From positions 1 to 32,750 of the forward strand of contig JAQUCU010000008.1 of assembly GCA_028686055.1 (NCBI GenBank): a DNA stretch of 32,750 nucleotides, read 5' to 3'. The stretch is from Desulfuromonadaceae bacterium (GTDB lineage: Bacteria > Desulfobacterota > Desulfuromonadia > Geobacterales > Pseudopelobacteraceae). A model generated the notes under the pieces. That model was not told the DNA's origin, ran no database searches, and saw only the letters and a list, made by a program, of their open reading frames with translations. A program made the position numbers and the translations under genes. This document shows, piece by piece, positions 18,293 through 27,277 of this stretch. Position 1 is the stretch's first letter. Each line of letters opens with the position of its first letter.

Positions 18293-19115
18293 CCGCGCTC
18301 TTCTTTCTGTTGATCAGGGCAAAAACACCCAACAATGCCATGAAACCGAAAACAAAGATGGCGATACCCGAGAATTCGTGGAGAAAGCCTCTCGCAACCT
18401 TGTCCCCGTAAAAGTTGGCCAACACCCCTGTGCCCGCGATACGGATTATGTTGGCCACCATAGCTATTGGTACTGCCGATGCTATCAGGATGGCATTATT
18501 CTTCCATCCACCATGCCGCATGCCTGTAAAGGCAAAGGCAATCATCAATAGAGACATTATTGATCGGATGCCGCTGCACGCTTCGGCAACTTCCAGCTGG
18601 GTCCCGACAAAATAGAGCATGTTGCCTTCGCGAAAGACAGGGATGTAACAAGCCCCTATGATCCCGGCGGATATTTTCGTGGCCATAAGCTGCAGAGGGG
18701 CAGAAACGAGACTTAACAGCGAATACGGCACGGGGATCATAAACAGCAGAAACAGGACAGGAAACGCGAGGATTCTGATCATCTCGCTGCCCAGGGTAAA
18801 CCAGATCAGGCCAAACAACGAAAAAACCATCGCAACCCTTGCCGGAAAGGCCACCCCGCCTGCGTAGCAGAGCAGATAGAGCGCCAGGAACAGGAACAGC
18901 AGGACGCCTCCCCACCACGAACTGCTAATGGTCGGCGGATTCAACTGTTTGATTCTTTCCCAGGCAAAATAACCGGCCACAAACGGCACGATAAAACCGT
19001 GGGAGTTATCGGAGTGACCGTACCAATCACGGAGAAGCTCCGGGTAGAGCGGATAAAAAACCACAACCCAAAGCAGAATAAGTATCGCTATTTTTATCCT
19101 GTCATGCTTCGACAT
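18282..19115 (-). CDS. xrtA: Exosortase (XrtA/EpsH-type)
   Basis: SDNSHGFIVPFVAGYFAWERI, AEACSGIRSIMSLLMIAFAF (Cys), MVANIIRIAGTGVLANFYG (Arg), HEFSGIAIFVFGFMAL (His); multi-TM; 277 aa. Confidence 0.93.
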   Translation of the reverse strand: MSKHDRIKIAILILLWVVVFYPLYPELLRDWYGHSDNSHGFIVPFVAGYFAWERIKQLNPPTISSSWWGGVLLFLFLALYLLCYAGGVAFPARVAMVFSLFGLIWFTLGSEMIRILAFPVLFLLFMIPVPYSLLSLVSAPLQLMATKISAGIIGACYIPVFREGNMLYFVGTQLEVAEACSGIRSIMSLLMIAFAFTGMRHGGWKNNAILIASAVPIAMVANIIRIAGTGVLANFYGDKVARGFLHEFSGIAIFVFGFMALLGVFALINRKKSADVK

Positions 19116-20310
19116 ACGATCTTTCCTGGAACACGTGCATGATGTTTTTCACATCAACTTCACCTACATAAGGATGTACAGGCAGGGTAACTATTCTTTC
19201 GGCAATATCTTTCGCCACCGGAAACGTATTTCCTCCTAATAGCCCCTGCAGTTCATGAATTCCATCAATGGAATCAGGATAACCGTCTGATATTCCCAAT
19301 CCCATCCGCTCACTTTTCCGGAGGATAGCTTTTTTGGTGTCCTTATCCGCTGCCAACACGGGATATCTGGTCAGATCCGGCATTGTTCCTCCAAACGCGC
19401 CCGCAGGCATCATCCCGTATGAGGCAATATTATTGGCATTTACCGATCTTGCTGCCTTGAGTTTGTTAATTCTTGCCTCCCAGTTTTTTGCGATCCCGGC
19501 CTGGAATGGCGACAACCTCCTGATTGGAAAGGATGGATTGAAATGTGTTTCGCCCAATCTCAAAAATGGTAACGATTTCGGCAGCCAGTATATGCGCGGG
19601 TGGATGAGTATCGAGAGTGCAACGGCATTAAGGAACAGCCTCAAAGTGTCCATGGCCCCTTCCCTGCCAATAGTGGCCAATTGTTTCTCAAGCTCTCTCC
19701 CTACCATATCGTTGTCTGTCAGAATGATGCCGCCTTCTACGGTAGAAAAGGCCTTTCCACGCCCCATGCTGAACAGCCCGACATCTCCCAGGGTCCCGAT
19801 CTTTTTTCCGTTCCATCCGCCACCCATCGCCTGGGCGGCGTCTTCCAGTACGAAGATATCGCGCGGGCTGACCAGTCTGTTCAAGCGTTCCACATCTGCC
19901 GGCATACCAAACAGATGGGTGGGGATCACGCAGAGCAGACGGGGATTCTCCAATTTCTCTACAATGCTGTTGAAATCAAAATCGAGCGTCCCTGGGGCCA
20001 TGTCGCATAATCTGACCTTGAAACCGGCCTTTATTATCGCAGCTGGAACGGAATAGCAGGTATAAGCAGGGATAAGGACTTCATCCTTTTCCGGGTGTAT
20101 CTGATGCAATGCCTGAAGTATAAGGGCAAGGGCCGCCTTACCTGAGGAAACCGCAAAACAGTATCTGACCCGGTAAAATGATTTGAGCTCATCCTCTAAC
20201 CTCCTGACTGCGGCCTCACCTTCAAAGATTACTGAAACCCCCGCTGCGATATCCCTAAAACGCAACGGCGCTGCCGCCGGGGGGAGAGTTCTTCCGATAC
20301 GCATTACCAT
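19102..20310 (-). CDS. DegT/DnrJ/EryC1/StrS family aminotransferase
   Basis: CFAVSSGKAALALILQALH, EVLIPAYTCYSVPAAIIKAG, FVLEDAAQAMGGGWNGKKIGTLGDVGLFSMGRGKAFSTVEGGIILTD. Confidence 0.9.
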   Translation of the reverse strand: MVMRIGRTLPPAAAPLRFRDIAAGVSVIFEGEAAVRRLEDELKSFYRVRYCFAVSSGKAALALILQALHQIHPEKDEVLIPAYTCYSVPAAIIKAGFKVRLCDMAPGTLDFDFNSIVEKLENPRLLCVIPTHLFGMPADVERLNRLVSPRDIFVLEDAAQAMGGGWNGKKIGTLGDVGLFSMGRGKAFSTVEGGIILTDNDMVGRELEKQLATIGREGAMDTLRLFLNAVALSILIHPRIYWLPKSLPFLRLGETHFNPSFPIRRLSPFQAGIAKNWEARINKLKAARSVNANNIASYGMMPAGAFGGTMPDLTRYPVLAADKDTKKAILRKSERMGLGISDGYPDSIDGIHELQGLLGGNTFPVAKDIAERIVTLPVHPYVGEVDVKNIMHVFQERSYVEA

Positions 20311-20426
20311 GATGGAATCCAGTCGCAGGTATTAGTAACGCAAACATCACCATCAGCTAATTGATAGCACTATTAATGCCAATACTTTATTTAGTATTAA
20401 CAGCTAGTTGTAACAGTTTTTAGCTC

Positions 20427-20449
20427 TTATGTGTGGAGCAAACACATAA
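20427..20449. other. Perfect 8-bp inverted repeat with 7-nt loop
   Basis: TTATGTGT-GGAGCAA-ACACATAA, in the gap upstream of the minus-strand gene starting at 20310. Confidence 0.6.
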
Positions 20450-20514
20450 CCTTAAAACCTGGAATGTCGCGGAAGCCGTAACAACGGTGGGGAGGAATGG
20501 ATAGTTATAAAAAT

Positions 20515-21384
20515 TTACAGTGTTAGATTTGGGGCAGGCAGGGTGGTATTCAACAGGCACTCTTTAGCGGGTGAGAAATTGAAGTTAGTCAACAGGTGTC
20601 TTATTTTTGATTCCATGCGTTCAAGATTCAGATAATGCCTGAAACATGATTTCAGGCCGACTCGAATACGCGGCTGATGCGGGTCAATTTCCCAGGGATG
20701 GAAATATACTATTACCGGCTGCTTCTCCCTGGCATTGATCGATTGGATTGCCCATGCCACCAATACAGCAGGAAAAAACCTCAAGTATCCGCCACCTGCT
20801 ATCGGTATATGAGACTTCCATCCTCCAATGTTAAGAGAGAAGGTGGATATCGGGAATTCCTGTATCTTTCCGGCATGTGTTGATATCTCATGCGGAAAAC
20901 GTTTCCCTCCCGGGATACCATAGATATCATGAGTAATAGGGAAGATGCTGGAGTCGTAGGAGAAACCCTCCTCCACAAGAATGTCGAGTGCCCAGAGTGA
21001 TTTTGCCGTAATTGAATAACTCGGGGCCCGGTACCCGCACATCCTCTCTCCACAGATATCTTCAAGAATATTTTTTGCTCTGGATATATCCTCCCTAAAT
21101 TCCTGCGGTGAATGACGATATATGAGTTGATGTCCATAGCCATGGCAGGCGATTTCATGCCCCCGACGCTGTATTTCTTTTACCAGTGCGGGACGTCTCT
21201 CTGCAACCCACCCCAGCACGAAGAACGTTGCCTTTAATGCAAATTCGTCCAGCATGTCGAGGATGCGCAGAGTGTTACCCTCAACCCGGAGCGGGTATGT
21301 GTCCCATTGGTCAGGTTTTATCTGCCGTTCAAAGGCTGTTACCTGGAAATAGTCTTCAACGTCTATGGTAAGGGCATTAATCAT
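20515..21384 (-). CDS. XrtA-system-type polysaccharide deacetylase (TIGR03006-like)
   Basis: MINALTIDVEDYFQVTAFERQI, RILDMLDEFALKATFFVLGWVAERRPALVKEIQRRGHEIACHGYGHQLIY, MCGYRAPSYSIT, IPIAGGGYLRFFP, VIVYFHPWEIDPHQPRI. Confidence 0.93.
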   Translation of the reverse strand: MINALTIDVEDYFQVTAFERQIKPDQWDTYPLRVEGNTLRILDMLDEFALKATFFVLGWVAERRPALVKEIQRRGHEIACHGYGHQLIYRHSPQEFREDISRAKNILEDICGERMCGYRAPSYSITAKSLWALDILVEEGFSYDSSIFPITHDIYGIPGGKRFPHEISTHAGKIQEFPISTFSLNIGGWKSHIPIAGGGYLRFFPAVLVAWAIQSINAREKQPVIVYFHPWEIDPHQPRIRVGLKSCFRHYLNLERMESKIRHLLTNFNFSPAKECLLNTTLPAPNLTL

Positions 21385-21393
21385 CTGCTTTCC

Positions 21394-22683
21394 TCAGAAT
21401 ATTTTCTTGATTTCAATCATCGCGCGGTTGACATGCCAGTTGTCAGAGACAATTTCCGGTGAATAATACCCAGTGTAGATATAGGTCAGCGAAGCAGTTA
21501 AATCCTTGGCAAGGAGGTAGCTGAGCCCTGATTCAACCTGAAAACGCCTGGTGTAACTACCGAGTATCGGTCTCTCATACTTTTCCGCAGTGAGGGCAAG
21601 GTTACCTTTCAAATCCGCGCTTAATTCGTACTGTCCACGTAATATTGCACCATATTTTTTTGTGTCCAGGGTGTCTGTTTCAGTCCTTACATATTCGGAG
21701 TACGTGGGGGAAAAACTGATGGTCACCCTGTTAAGTCTTTTTTCAATGATGCCGCTGACAAAGCTTTCTTTCAAAACACTGCTCAATGGATCTTCATCGT
21801 ATCTGACACCTGTTGTTACTGTCGCGGTAACCGTATTGAATACATGGGTTATCCCCGCATTCCAGACGAAGTTGTTAAGACTCCGGCCACTGTAGTCGTA
21901 ACTGATCCAGTTATTTCCTGCCTGAGCAAAAAGGAACGATTTATCCGCATATTCGTAGCGGAAGCCTCCCAGCACCTGATGCTGGCTGAAATTATCGAAA
22001 TAACCCAATTCCCTGGTAAAGGTATAGTCTGCGGTCAAACTGAAGCGCTTGGAAAATTCGTAGGCTATATTAAGAAAGGCAACGTGATCGACTTTGTCGA
22101 CACCGACTGAATCAGCATAGCGGGGGTCTGTGAATTGGAAACCGGAGGTGTCGGATGAGCCAAAATAGCGGGTGTCTATAAATCGGTAACCGGCCTTAAT
22201 CGGAATCCTTTCAGTAGGACGTATGGTAAAATAGGGTGCCACTGTGACTACGTTGCGGTCAATCTGGTTGACGAACAGACTTTCCCCCGTCACATCCCTG
22301 GTTGGATCCAGTGAAACGCGCTGATAATCATCGCTGACGTCGAGGTATAAGAAGTTTTCGACAGCAGTCAGATGCCCTTTAGCATTGAGTGTATGTGCAA
22401 TCTCATCGTCACGGGTTCCTCTGGCGTAGTGCCGGTAATCGAACACGTAACTGAGATCCCCGGTCAGTGCCGGCGCATTATAACGCATGGCAAGTCCCGG
22501 AAGCACCCGAGTGATGTAATCCGAATTGCGTCTGATATTTGTCTCGAAAACGTTGTCGGTAAATTCCTCGCTGACTGCCAGGGAAGGGTGCAGTTCAAAT
22601 TCAGCTCCCTGCGCAACAGTTGCCACCGAAAAAATACTGAAAACAATTGACTTCCTGAGTATGTTTGACATGGAAATCCTCAC
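21394..22683 (-). CDS. PEP-CTERM-system-associated beta-barrel outer membrane protein (TIGR03016-like)
   Basis: Signal peptide; FELHPSLAVSEEFTDNVFETNIRRNSDYITRVLPGL; alternating beta-strands; C-terminal MIEIKKIF; locus context. True start probably MSNILRKS (Met5). Confidence 0.82.
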   Translation of the reverse strand: MRISMSNILRKSIVFSIFSVATVAQGAEFELHPSLAVSEEFTDNVFETNIRRNSDYITRVLPGLAMRYNAPALTGDLSYVFDYRHYARGTRDDEIAHTLNAKGHLTAVENFLYLDVSDDYQRVSLDPTRDVTGESLFVNQIDRNVVTVAPYFTIRPTERIPIKAGYRFIDTRYFGSSDTSGFQFTDPRYADSVGVDKVDHVAFLNIAYEFSKRFSLTADYTFTRELGYFDNFSQHQVLGGFRYEYADKSFLFAQAGNNWISYDYSGRSLNNFVWNAGITHVFNTVTATVTTGVRYDEDPLSSVLKESFVSGIIEKRLNRVTISFSPTYSEYVRTETDTLDTKKYGAILRGQYELSADLKGNLALTAEKYERPILGSYTRRFQVESGLSYLLAKDLTASLTYIYTGYYSPEIVSDNWHVNRAMIEIKKIF

Positions 22684-22732
22684 AGTAATACCGATAACGC
22701 AGGATAAGTGGCTTTAGAAAATATGTTGAAAA

Positions 22733-23902
22733 TCAGAGTTTAAACATGCGACCGAACATATTTCCCATAAAGGATTGCGCATTTTCTTCACTGGCATATT
22801 CACCTGTTTTTTTATTTTCAGAGATTGGAGTACTATCATATGAATCCCGCACGAGATCACCACTCTTTTCCTGCTGGGACTTCAAAGACTTTTCCAGATC
22901 GGAGATCTTTGCCGCCATATCCTGAAGCATCTTCTGGCTGGCAGACCCGGATTCTTTACCCAGATTATCAAGCCTGTCATTAATGTCCTTGATCATTGCA
23001 GATAATGCAGGCTTGGAAAGGCTGGCGGGTGCTGTGCCATTGATGAGAATTTCTCTTGTAACGTGGCCATCCAGAGACTCACTCCCCCAGTAATGATACT
23101 CAAAATCCAGGTCTCCAATAATATCCAGAACCAGGGCGGCATCTATTGTCCTGGTCTCCTCGGCAAACGCTGCAAGCAGGATAAAATCGCAGATGATATT
23201 TATCAGCCGCGGGATTCCCCTGCTGTACGTAAATATTATTTCTATGGTTTCTTCGGAAAAACTTACAGCATTGCGGTCGCCGGCCTTTTCCAGACGATGA
23301 AGGATATAAAGCTCAATTTCGGTGCGACTTAGTGGTTGAATATGGCAGTTGATACTGATCCGCTGGCGCAGTTGAATCAGTTTTGCCGATGCCAGCGTTT
23401 TACGCAGTTCAGGCTGTCCCACGAGAATGATCTGCAGAAGTTTTGCATTGTCGGTTTCCAGGTTGGAAAGCATCCTGATCTCCTCAAGCAGGTCATGGCT
23501 AAGGTTCTGGGCCTCATCAATTATCAGTACCGGCTGATTCCCCTTCAAAAACTGCTCGATCAAAAAGTTATTCAGATCCCTCAGCAGTGTGATTTTATCT
23601 TTATTAAGGACAGGCAGACCGAAATCATCATTAATCATCGCGATCAACTGTTCCGAATCGACTCGCGTATTAAAGATCTTGGAAAGGACAACATCGGAGA
23701 GATTTTTTTTAATAAGGTTCCGGATTATGGTTGTTTTGCCGGAACCGACTTCACCGGTAAGAAGGATAAATCCTACCCGTTCCCGGATGCCGTAGTCCAG
23801 ATAGGAAAGCACTTTTTTGTGCGAACTGCTCATGAACAGGAAATCCGGATCCGGAAGGAGATCAAACGGTTTCTGTGTCAGGTTAAAAAATGCCTCGTAC
23901 AT
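22733..23902 (-). CDS. XrtA-associated ExeA-like AAA ATPase (TIGR03015-like)
   Basis: MYEAFFNLTQKPFDLLPDPDFLFMSSSHKKVLSYLDYGIRERVGFILLTGEVGSGKTTIIRNLI (Walker A), QPVLIIDEAQNLSHDLLEEIRMLSNLE (Walker B). Confidence 0.93.
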   Translation of the reverse strand: MYEAFFNLTQKPFDLLPDPDFLFMSSSHKKVLSYLDYGIRERVGFILLTGEVGSGKTTIIRNLIKKNLSDVVLSKIFNTRVDSEQLIAMINDDFGLPVLNKDKITLLRDLNNFLIEQFLKGNQPVLIIDEAQNLSHDLLEEIRMLSNLETDNAKLLQIILVGQPELRKTLASAKLIQLRQRISINCHIQPLSRTEIELYILHRLEKAGDRNAVSFSEETIEIIFTYSRGIPRLINIICDFILLAAFAEETRTIDAALVLDIIGDLDFEYHYWGSESLDGHVTREILINGTAPASLSKPALSAMIKDINDRLDNLGKESGSASQKMLQDMAAKISDLEKSLKSQQEKSGDLVRDSYDSTPISENKKTGEYASEENAQSFMGNMFGRMFKL

Positions 23903-23972
23903 GATTTATCCCCTTTTCAAACTATCACCCTTTAGGATACTGGCAATCACCATACGTGCCCAATAACAATGC

Positions 23973-23999
23973 AAAATTCAGAATTCAGAATTCAAAATT
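23973..23999. repeat. Short imperfect repeat AAAATTCAGAATTCAGAATTCAAAATT
   Basis: 7-bp unit (AATTCAG) iterated, in the intergenic gap between the ATPase and kinase genes. Confidence 0.8.
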
Positions 24000-24012
24000 G
24001 TACTTTTGCTCT

Positions 24013-24825
24013 TCACACATTTCCTTCCCGGCTGTAGTGGTAACGGTCAGCATGAAATTCCGTAGCCGCTGCGTTGTAAACGATGCCAAGCATCGGGGTT
24101 CCCTTGATGCATTCTATCGTTTCCTCAATATTGTGCAGAGTAACCAGCCCTTCCTTGGCAACAAGCACGATACCATCAACAATGGCGCTCAGGGAACGCG
24201 TCTCAGCAAACGGGAGCACAGGCGGGGTGTCGATGATAATGTAGCGATCATGGTAGCGGTTCTTCATCTCAAGGAAAAAATCCCGCATCCGCTTCGAAGT
24301 GAAAACTTCCGCAGGATTAGGCACATCACGGCCTGCCGGGAGAAAAGACAGCTTACCGACTCCGGTCCGTATGAGCGCATCCTTGACATCAGCACCATCA
24401 ATCAGGCAATCCGTAAGTCCCAATGAATTTTCTATTCCCAGATAGCGATGCAGTGATGGATTTCTGATATCTGCATCCACAAGCAGAACGGTGTGATCGA
24501 ATTCCTGGGCCAGACTCAAGGCAAGATTGACTGCGGTCAGGCTTTTACCTTCGCTGCCGATGGAACTGGTCACCATCAGCATGTTCATAAAAGGCCCCTT
24601 TTGGGTCAGCTTGACGATGACAGATTTCAGCTTGCTGTATTCTTCCGCCGCCTGGGTATGCGGATCGTTCACCGTCACAAGCAGTTGGTTGGTCAGCTTG
24701 ATTCCAGGGGTGGTCATTGGCGGCGGCTTATGAATACTGTGAACAGTTTTTTTTGCCGGAATCTCAAAGGTTGATTCCCCCCTCAACTTTGCCGCTTTTT
24801 CAAGAGCTTCTTCAATTCTGCTCAT
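24013..24825 (-). CDS. Exosortase-associated tyrosine autokinase-like protein (CpsD/CapB family)
   Basis: MSRIEEALEKAAKLR, MLMVTSSIGSEGKSLTAVNLALSLAQEFDHTVLLVDADIRNPSLHRYLG, YIIIDTPPVLPFAETRSL. Confidence 0.9.
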   Translation of the reverse strand: MSRIEEALEKAAKLRGESTFEIPAKKTVHSIHKPPPMTTPGIKLTNQLLVTVNDPHTQAAEEYSKLKSVIVKLTQKGPFMNMLMVTSSIGSEGKSLTAVNLALSLAQEFDHTVLLVDADIRNPSLHRYLGIENSLGLTDCLIDGADVKDALIRTGVGKLSFLPAGRDVPNPAEVFTSKRMRDFFLEMKNRYHDRYIIIDTPPVLPFAETRSLSAIVDGIVLVAKEGLVTLHNIEETIECIKGTPMLGIVYNAAATEFHADRYHYSREGNV

Positions 24826-24863
24826 GACATATCCTTTCGGATCGAGTAGTTTCGACCAGTAAT

Positions 24864-26363
24864 TTATTTGAATGTCAGATTCTTAAGCTGCGTTTTAACT
24901 TCGGCGGAGTTAAAAATATCTATGGATTGAGACCGCATCAACTCGAGAGGAACTGTTGCCAGAATCAGCATGAAACAGGCTGCGGCAATACCATAAAACC
25001 AGTAATCCCGTTTGCGTGCAGCCTGCGTTTCGATCGGATTTTTGATTGTCGGTACTACGGCAAGAACCGGAACCCCAAGCGTCTTGAGGGACTCAACATT
25101 CCGCACGGATTTATCCAGCTGGTCAAGCAGCACCAGGAAGCCGAAACTGGCCGCCACCCCCCCGACAATGCCTAACAGGATTATTCTCACCCGATCGGGA
25201 CTGTACGGTTTGGTCGGGAGGATCGCCGGGTCTACAATCCGGAAGGTTGTAGACTTGTCCTGCACCTCCATCTGCTTGGTAACCTCCGACTGTCCGTATC
25301 TGGCCATAAGTTGTTCATAAAGTAATTTCTGGCTGTTTTTCTCCCTCTCCACCGCTTCAAGGCCGGCTCTGGCAGCAGGGATGCTTCTCAGCAGGGCCTG
25401 TTTTGATGCAATAAGGCGATGCTGATCGTTTTCAGCACCTCGCAATGAACTCAACTCCATCGAGATCTTTTCCATTTCCAGCGAGGGAGCACCCGATGAG
25501 TCGGCTCTCCTGGAACCAGGTTTAAGCTGCTGTTTTACAGCCGCAATTTCGTTTTTTGTCTCTATCACTTCGGGATGATTATCTGTATAAACAAGACCCA
25601 GTTCCTGTTGTTTTTTCTGCAACTCAGCCAGCCTTGCCTTGAGCGGATCATTCTTCCTGTCCAGGCTCCTCATGCTTTCGAGTTGCCGGCGTCTCATTGC
25701 AAGTTCATCAAGCTTCTGCTGTGCTATACCTATCTCTGCAAGCACTGCAGCTTCATTCTGGGCAAGCACGCCCCCTTTATCCCTCATGTAACTATTTGAT
25801 TTGGCTTCTGCCTCTTCAAGCTTTGCCTTTATGGTTTTGATCTGTTCGGCAAGGAAACTGGTGGCACCGTATGACTCTTCCCGCTTTGATGTAATGTTCT
25901 CCTCGATATAGCGGCGGACCAGGGCATTCACATAGTCCCGGGCAAGACGTGGATTCTCGCTGGTGAAGGTTATGGTAAAAAAGCCCTCCTTCTCTTTCTG
26001 CTTGATGTCAGTCTTTTCCTGAAACTCACTGACCATCTTTTCCAACTGTGCATTGTTCTGTTGTTTGACGTTCAGGTCGAGATCATCCAGCACTTTGAGC
26101 AACAACGTCCGGCTTTTCAGTGTTTGTGCCAGAACCTTTAGCTTGTCATCAAATGATGGCGTTACCGCAATTCCCTTAACAAGCTCACTGATGACGCTTT
26201 TTTCAATATAAACAGTACTTTTTGCCTCATACCGTTCCGGCAGGAGATAGCTGATGATAACCACTCCAGCCATGAGCGCGAGGGCAAGTATCACGAACAG
26301 ATACTTCTTTTTACTGACCAGCTGCAGGTATTTTTTATAGTCATAATCCTCTGTATGGCTCAT
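24864..26363 (-). CDS. Wzz/GNVR chain-length determinant (TIGR03007-like)
   Basis: DYKKYLQLVSKKKYLFVILALALMAGVVII; coiled coil; SQKLLYEQLMARYGQSEVTKQMEVQDKSTTFRIVDPAILPTKPYSPDR; C-terminal TM. Confidence 0.92.
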   Translation of the reverse strand: MSHTEDYDYKKYLQLVSKKKYLFVILALALMAGVVIISYLLPERYEAKSTVYIEKSVISELVKGIAVTPSFDDKLKVLAQTLKSRTLLLKVLDDLDLNVKQQNNAQLEKMVSEFQEKTDIKQKEKEGFFTITFTSENPRLARDYVNALVRRYIEENITSKREESYGATSFLAEQIKTIKAKLEEAEAKSNSYMRDKGGVLAQNEAAVLAEIGIAQQKLDELAMRRRQLESMRSLDRKNDPLKARLAELQKKQQELGLVYTDNHPEVIETKNEIAAVKQQLKPGSRRADSSGAPSLEMEKISMELSSLRGAENDQHRLIASKQALLRSIPAARAGLEAVEREKNSQKLLYEQLMARYGQSEVTKQMEVQDKSTTFRIVDPAILPTKPYSPDRVRIILLGIVGGVAASFGFLVLLDQLDKSVRNVESLKTLGVPVLAVVPTIKNPIETQAARKRDYWFYGIAAACFMLILATVPLELMRSQSIDIFNSAEVKTQLKNLTFK

Positions 26364-26419
26364 GGTCCACCCCGCGATTAATTTTTCTTAGTTGTTACCC
26401 ATAAATACTGCTGTCTACT

Positions 26420-27277
26420 TCAGAACATACCTTCCTTGACTATGATGTAATCGTTAGGCTTTAATTTAAAATTCTGACTCAGATCGCCATCGTTCAATAT
26501 ATCTTTTGCCTTTACCTGTATAATTGACTCCTTGCCATCTTCATTACGGAGGATGGTCGTATCATTCTGTTTGGCGAATTTGCTGAAGCCACCCGCCTCA
26601 AGAACAGCCTGCATGACTGTCATTCCATCCCGGTATTCAATCGATTTTGGAGTATTCACCGCTCCAAGTACATAGATACTCTTTTCCGTAAGAAGCGGAA
26701 TATAGATTGAATCGTTAGATTCGATCGCAATATCCTCGTTGGTGGCACCGTCTATGAAGAGTTTGTAAAAATCCGTTTTGATCTTTTTCCCGTTTCTGAG
26801 TACGTACGCTCTTCTGAGGTCGGCACTCTTGATATCACCTATATTGCACAGCAACTGCAGAAGTGTTGTGCTGCGATTGAGGTCGTATGCCACCGATTTT
26901 ACGCCACCGCCGAAGAGATAGACCTTGCTGTTGGTAATCTCCCTTACCGTAACTGTAACATTGGGGTTTTTTATCAACTCCTTGATCTTCTCGCCGAGTG
27001 ACTTCTGTAGTCCCGGCGGCGTGAAACCGGATGCTTTTACGTCACCTATTCCGGGGATGGTAATTTTACCGTCCGGTCTCACCTTGACCGAAACATTCAG
27101 CTCCTTGACCCCCCAGACAAATACATCCAGGACGTCTCCCTCCCCGATAACGTAATCACCCGCGTGAGATGGTTGCGGCAGCATCATTATTCCGAGAAGA
27201 ACTATCATCAGCCACGTTTTCATCGCATTCTCCTTTTCTATAGCGTTTGAAATCAGTGCATCTATACGCGCGGTCAT
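26420..27277 (-). CDS. Polysaccharide export protein (Wza/BexD-like, SLBB)
   Basis: YVIGEGDVLDVFVWGVKELNVSVKVRPDGKITIPGIGDVKASGFTPPGLQKSLGEKIKELIKNPNVTVTV. True start probably MKTWLMIV (internal Met). Confidence 0.92.
   Translation of the reverse strand: MTARIDALISNAIEKENAMKTWLMIVLLGIMMLPQPSHAGDYVIGEGDVLDVFVWGVKELNVSVKVRPDGKITIPGIGDVKASGFTPPGLQKSLGEKIKELIKNPNVTVTVREITNSKVYLFGGGVKSVAYDLNRSTTLLQLLCNIGDIKSADLRRAYVLRNGKKIKTDFYKLFIDGATNEDIAIESNDSIYIPLLTEKSIYVLGAVNTPKSIEYRDGMTVMQAVLEAGGFSKFAKQNDTTILRNEDGKESIIQVKAKDILNDGDLSQNFKLKPNDYIIVKEGMF

Noticed and set aside
19334-20056. 240-aa plus-strand ORF
   Set aside because: Fully antisense to the well-supported DegT aminotransferase; no recognisable motif. 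Treated as a shadow ORF.
20423-20449. Possible pseudoknot from GCTC/GAGC interleaved with TTATGTGT/ACACATAA
   Set aside because: The first connecting loop would be 0 nt across an 8-bp stem, which is sterically implausible; only the simple hairpin is retained.
23336-23935. 199-aa plus-strand ORF
   Set aside because: Antisense to the AAA ATPase gene; no family features.
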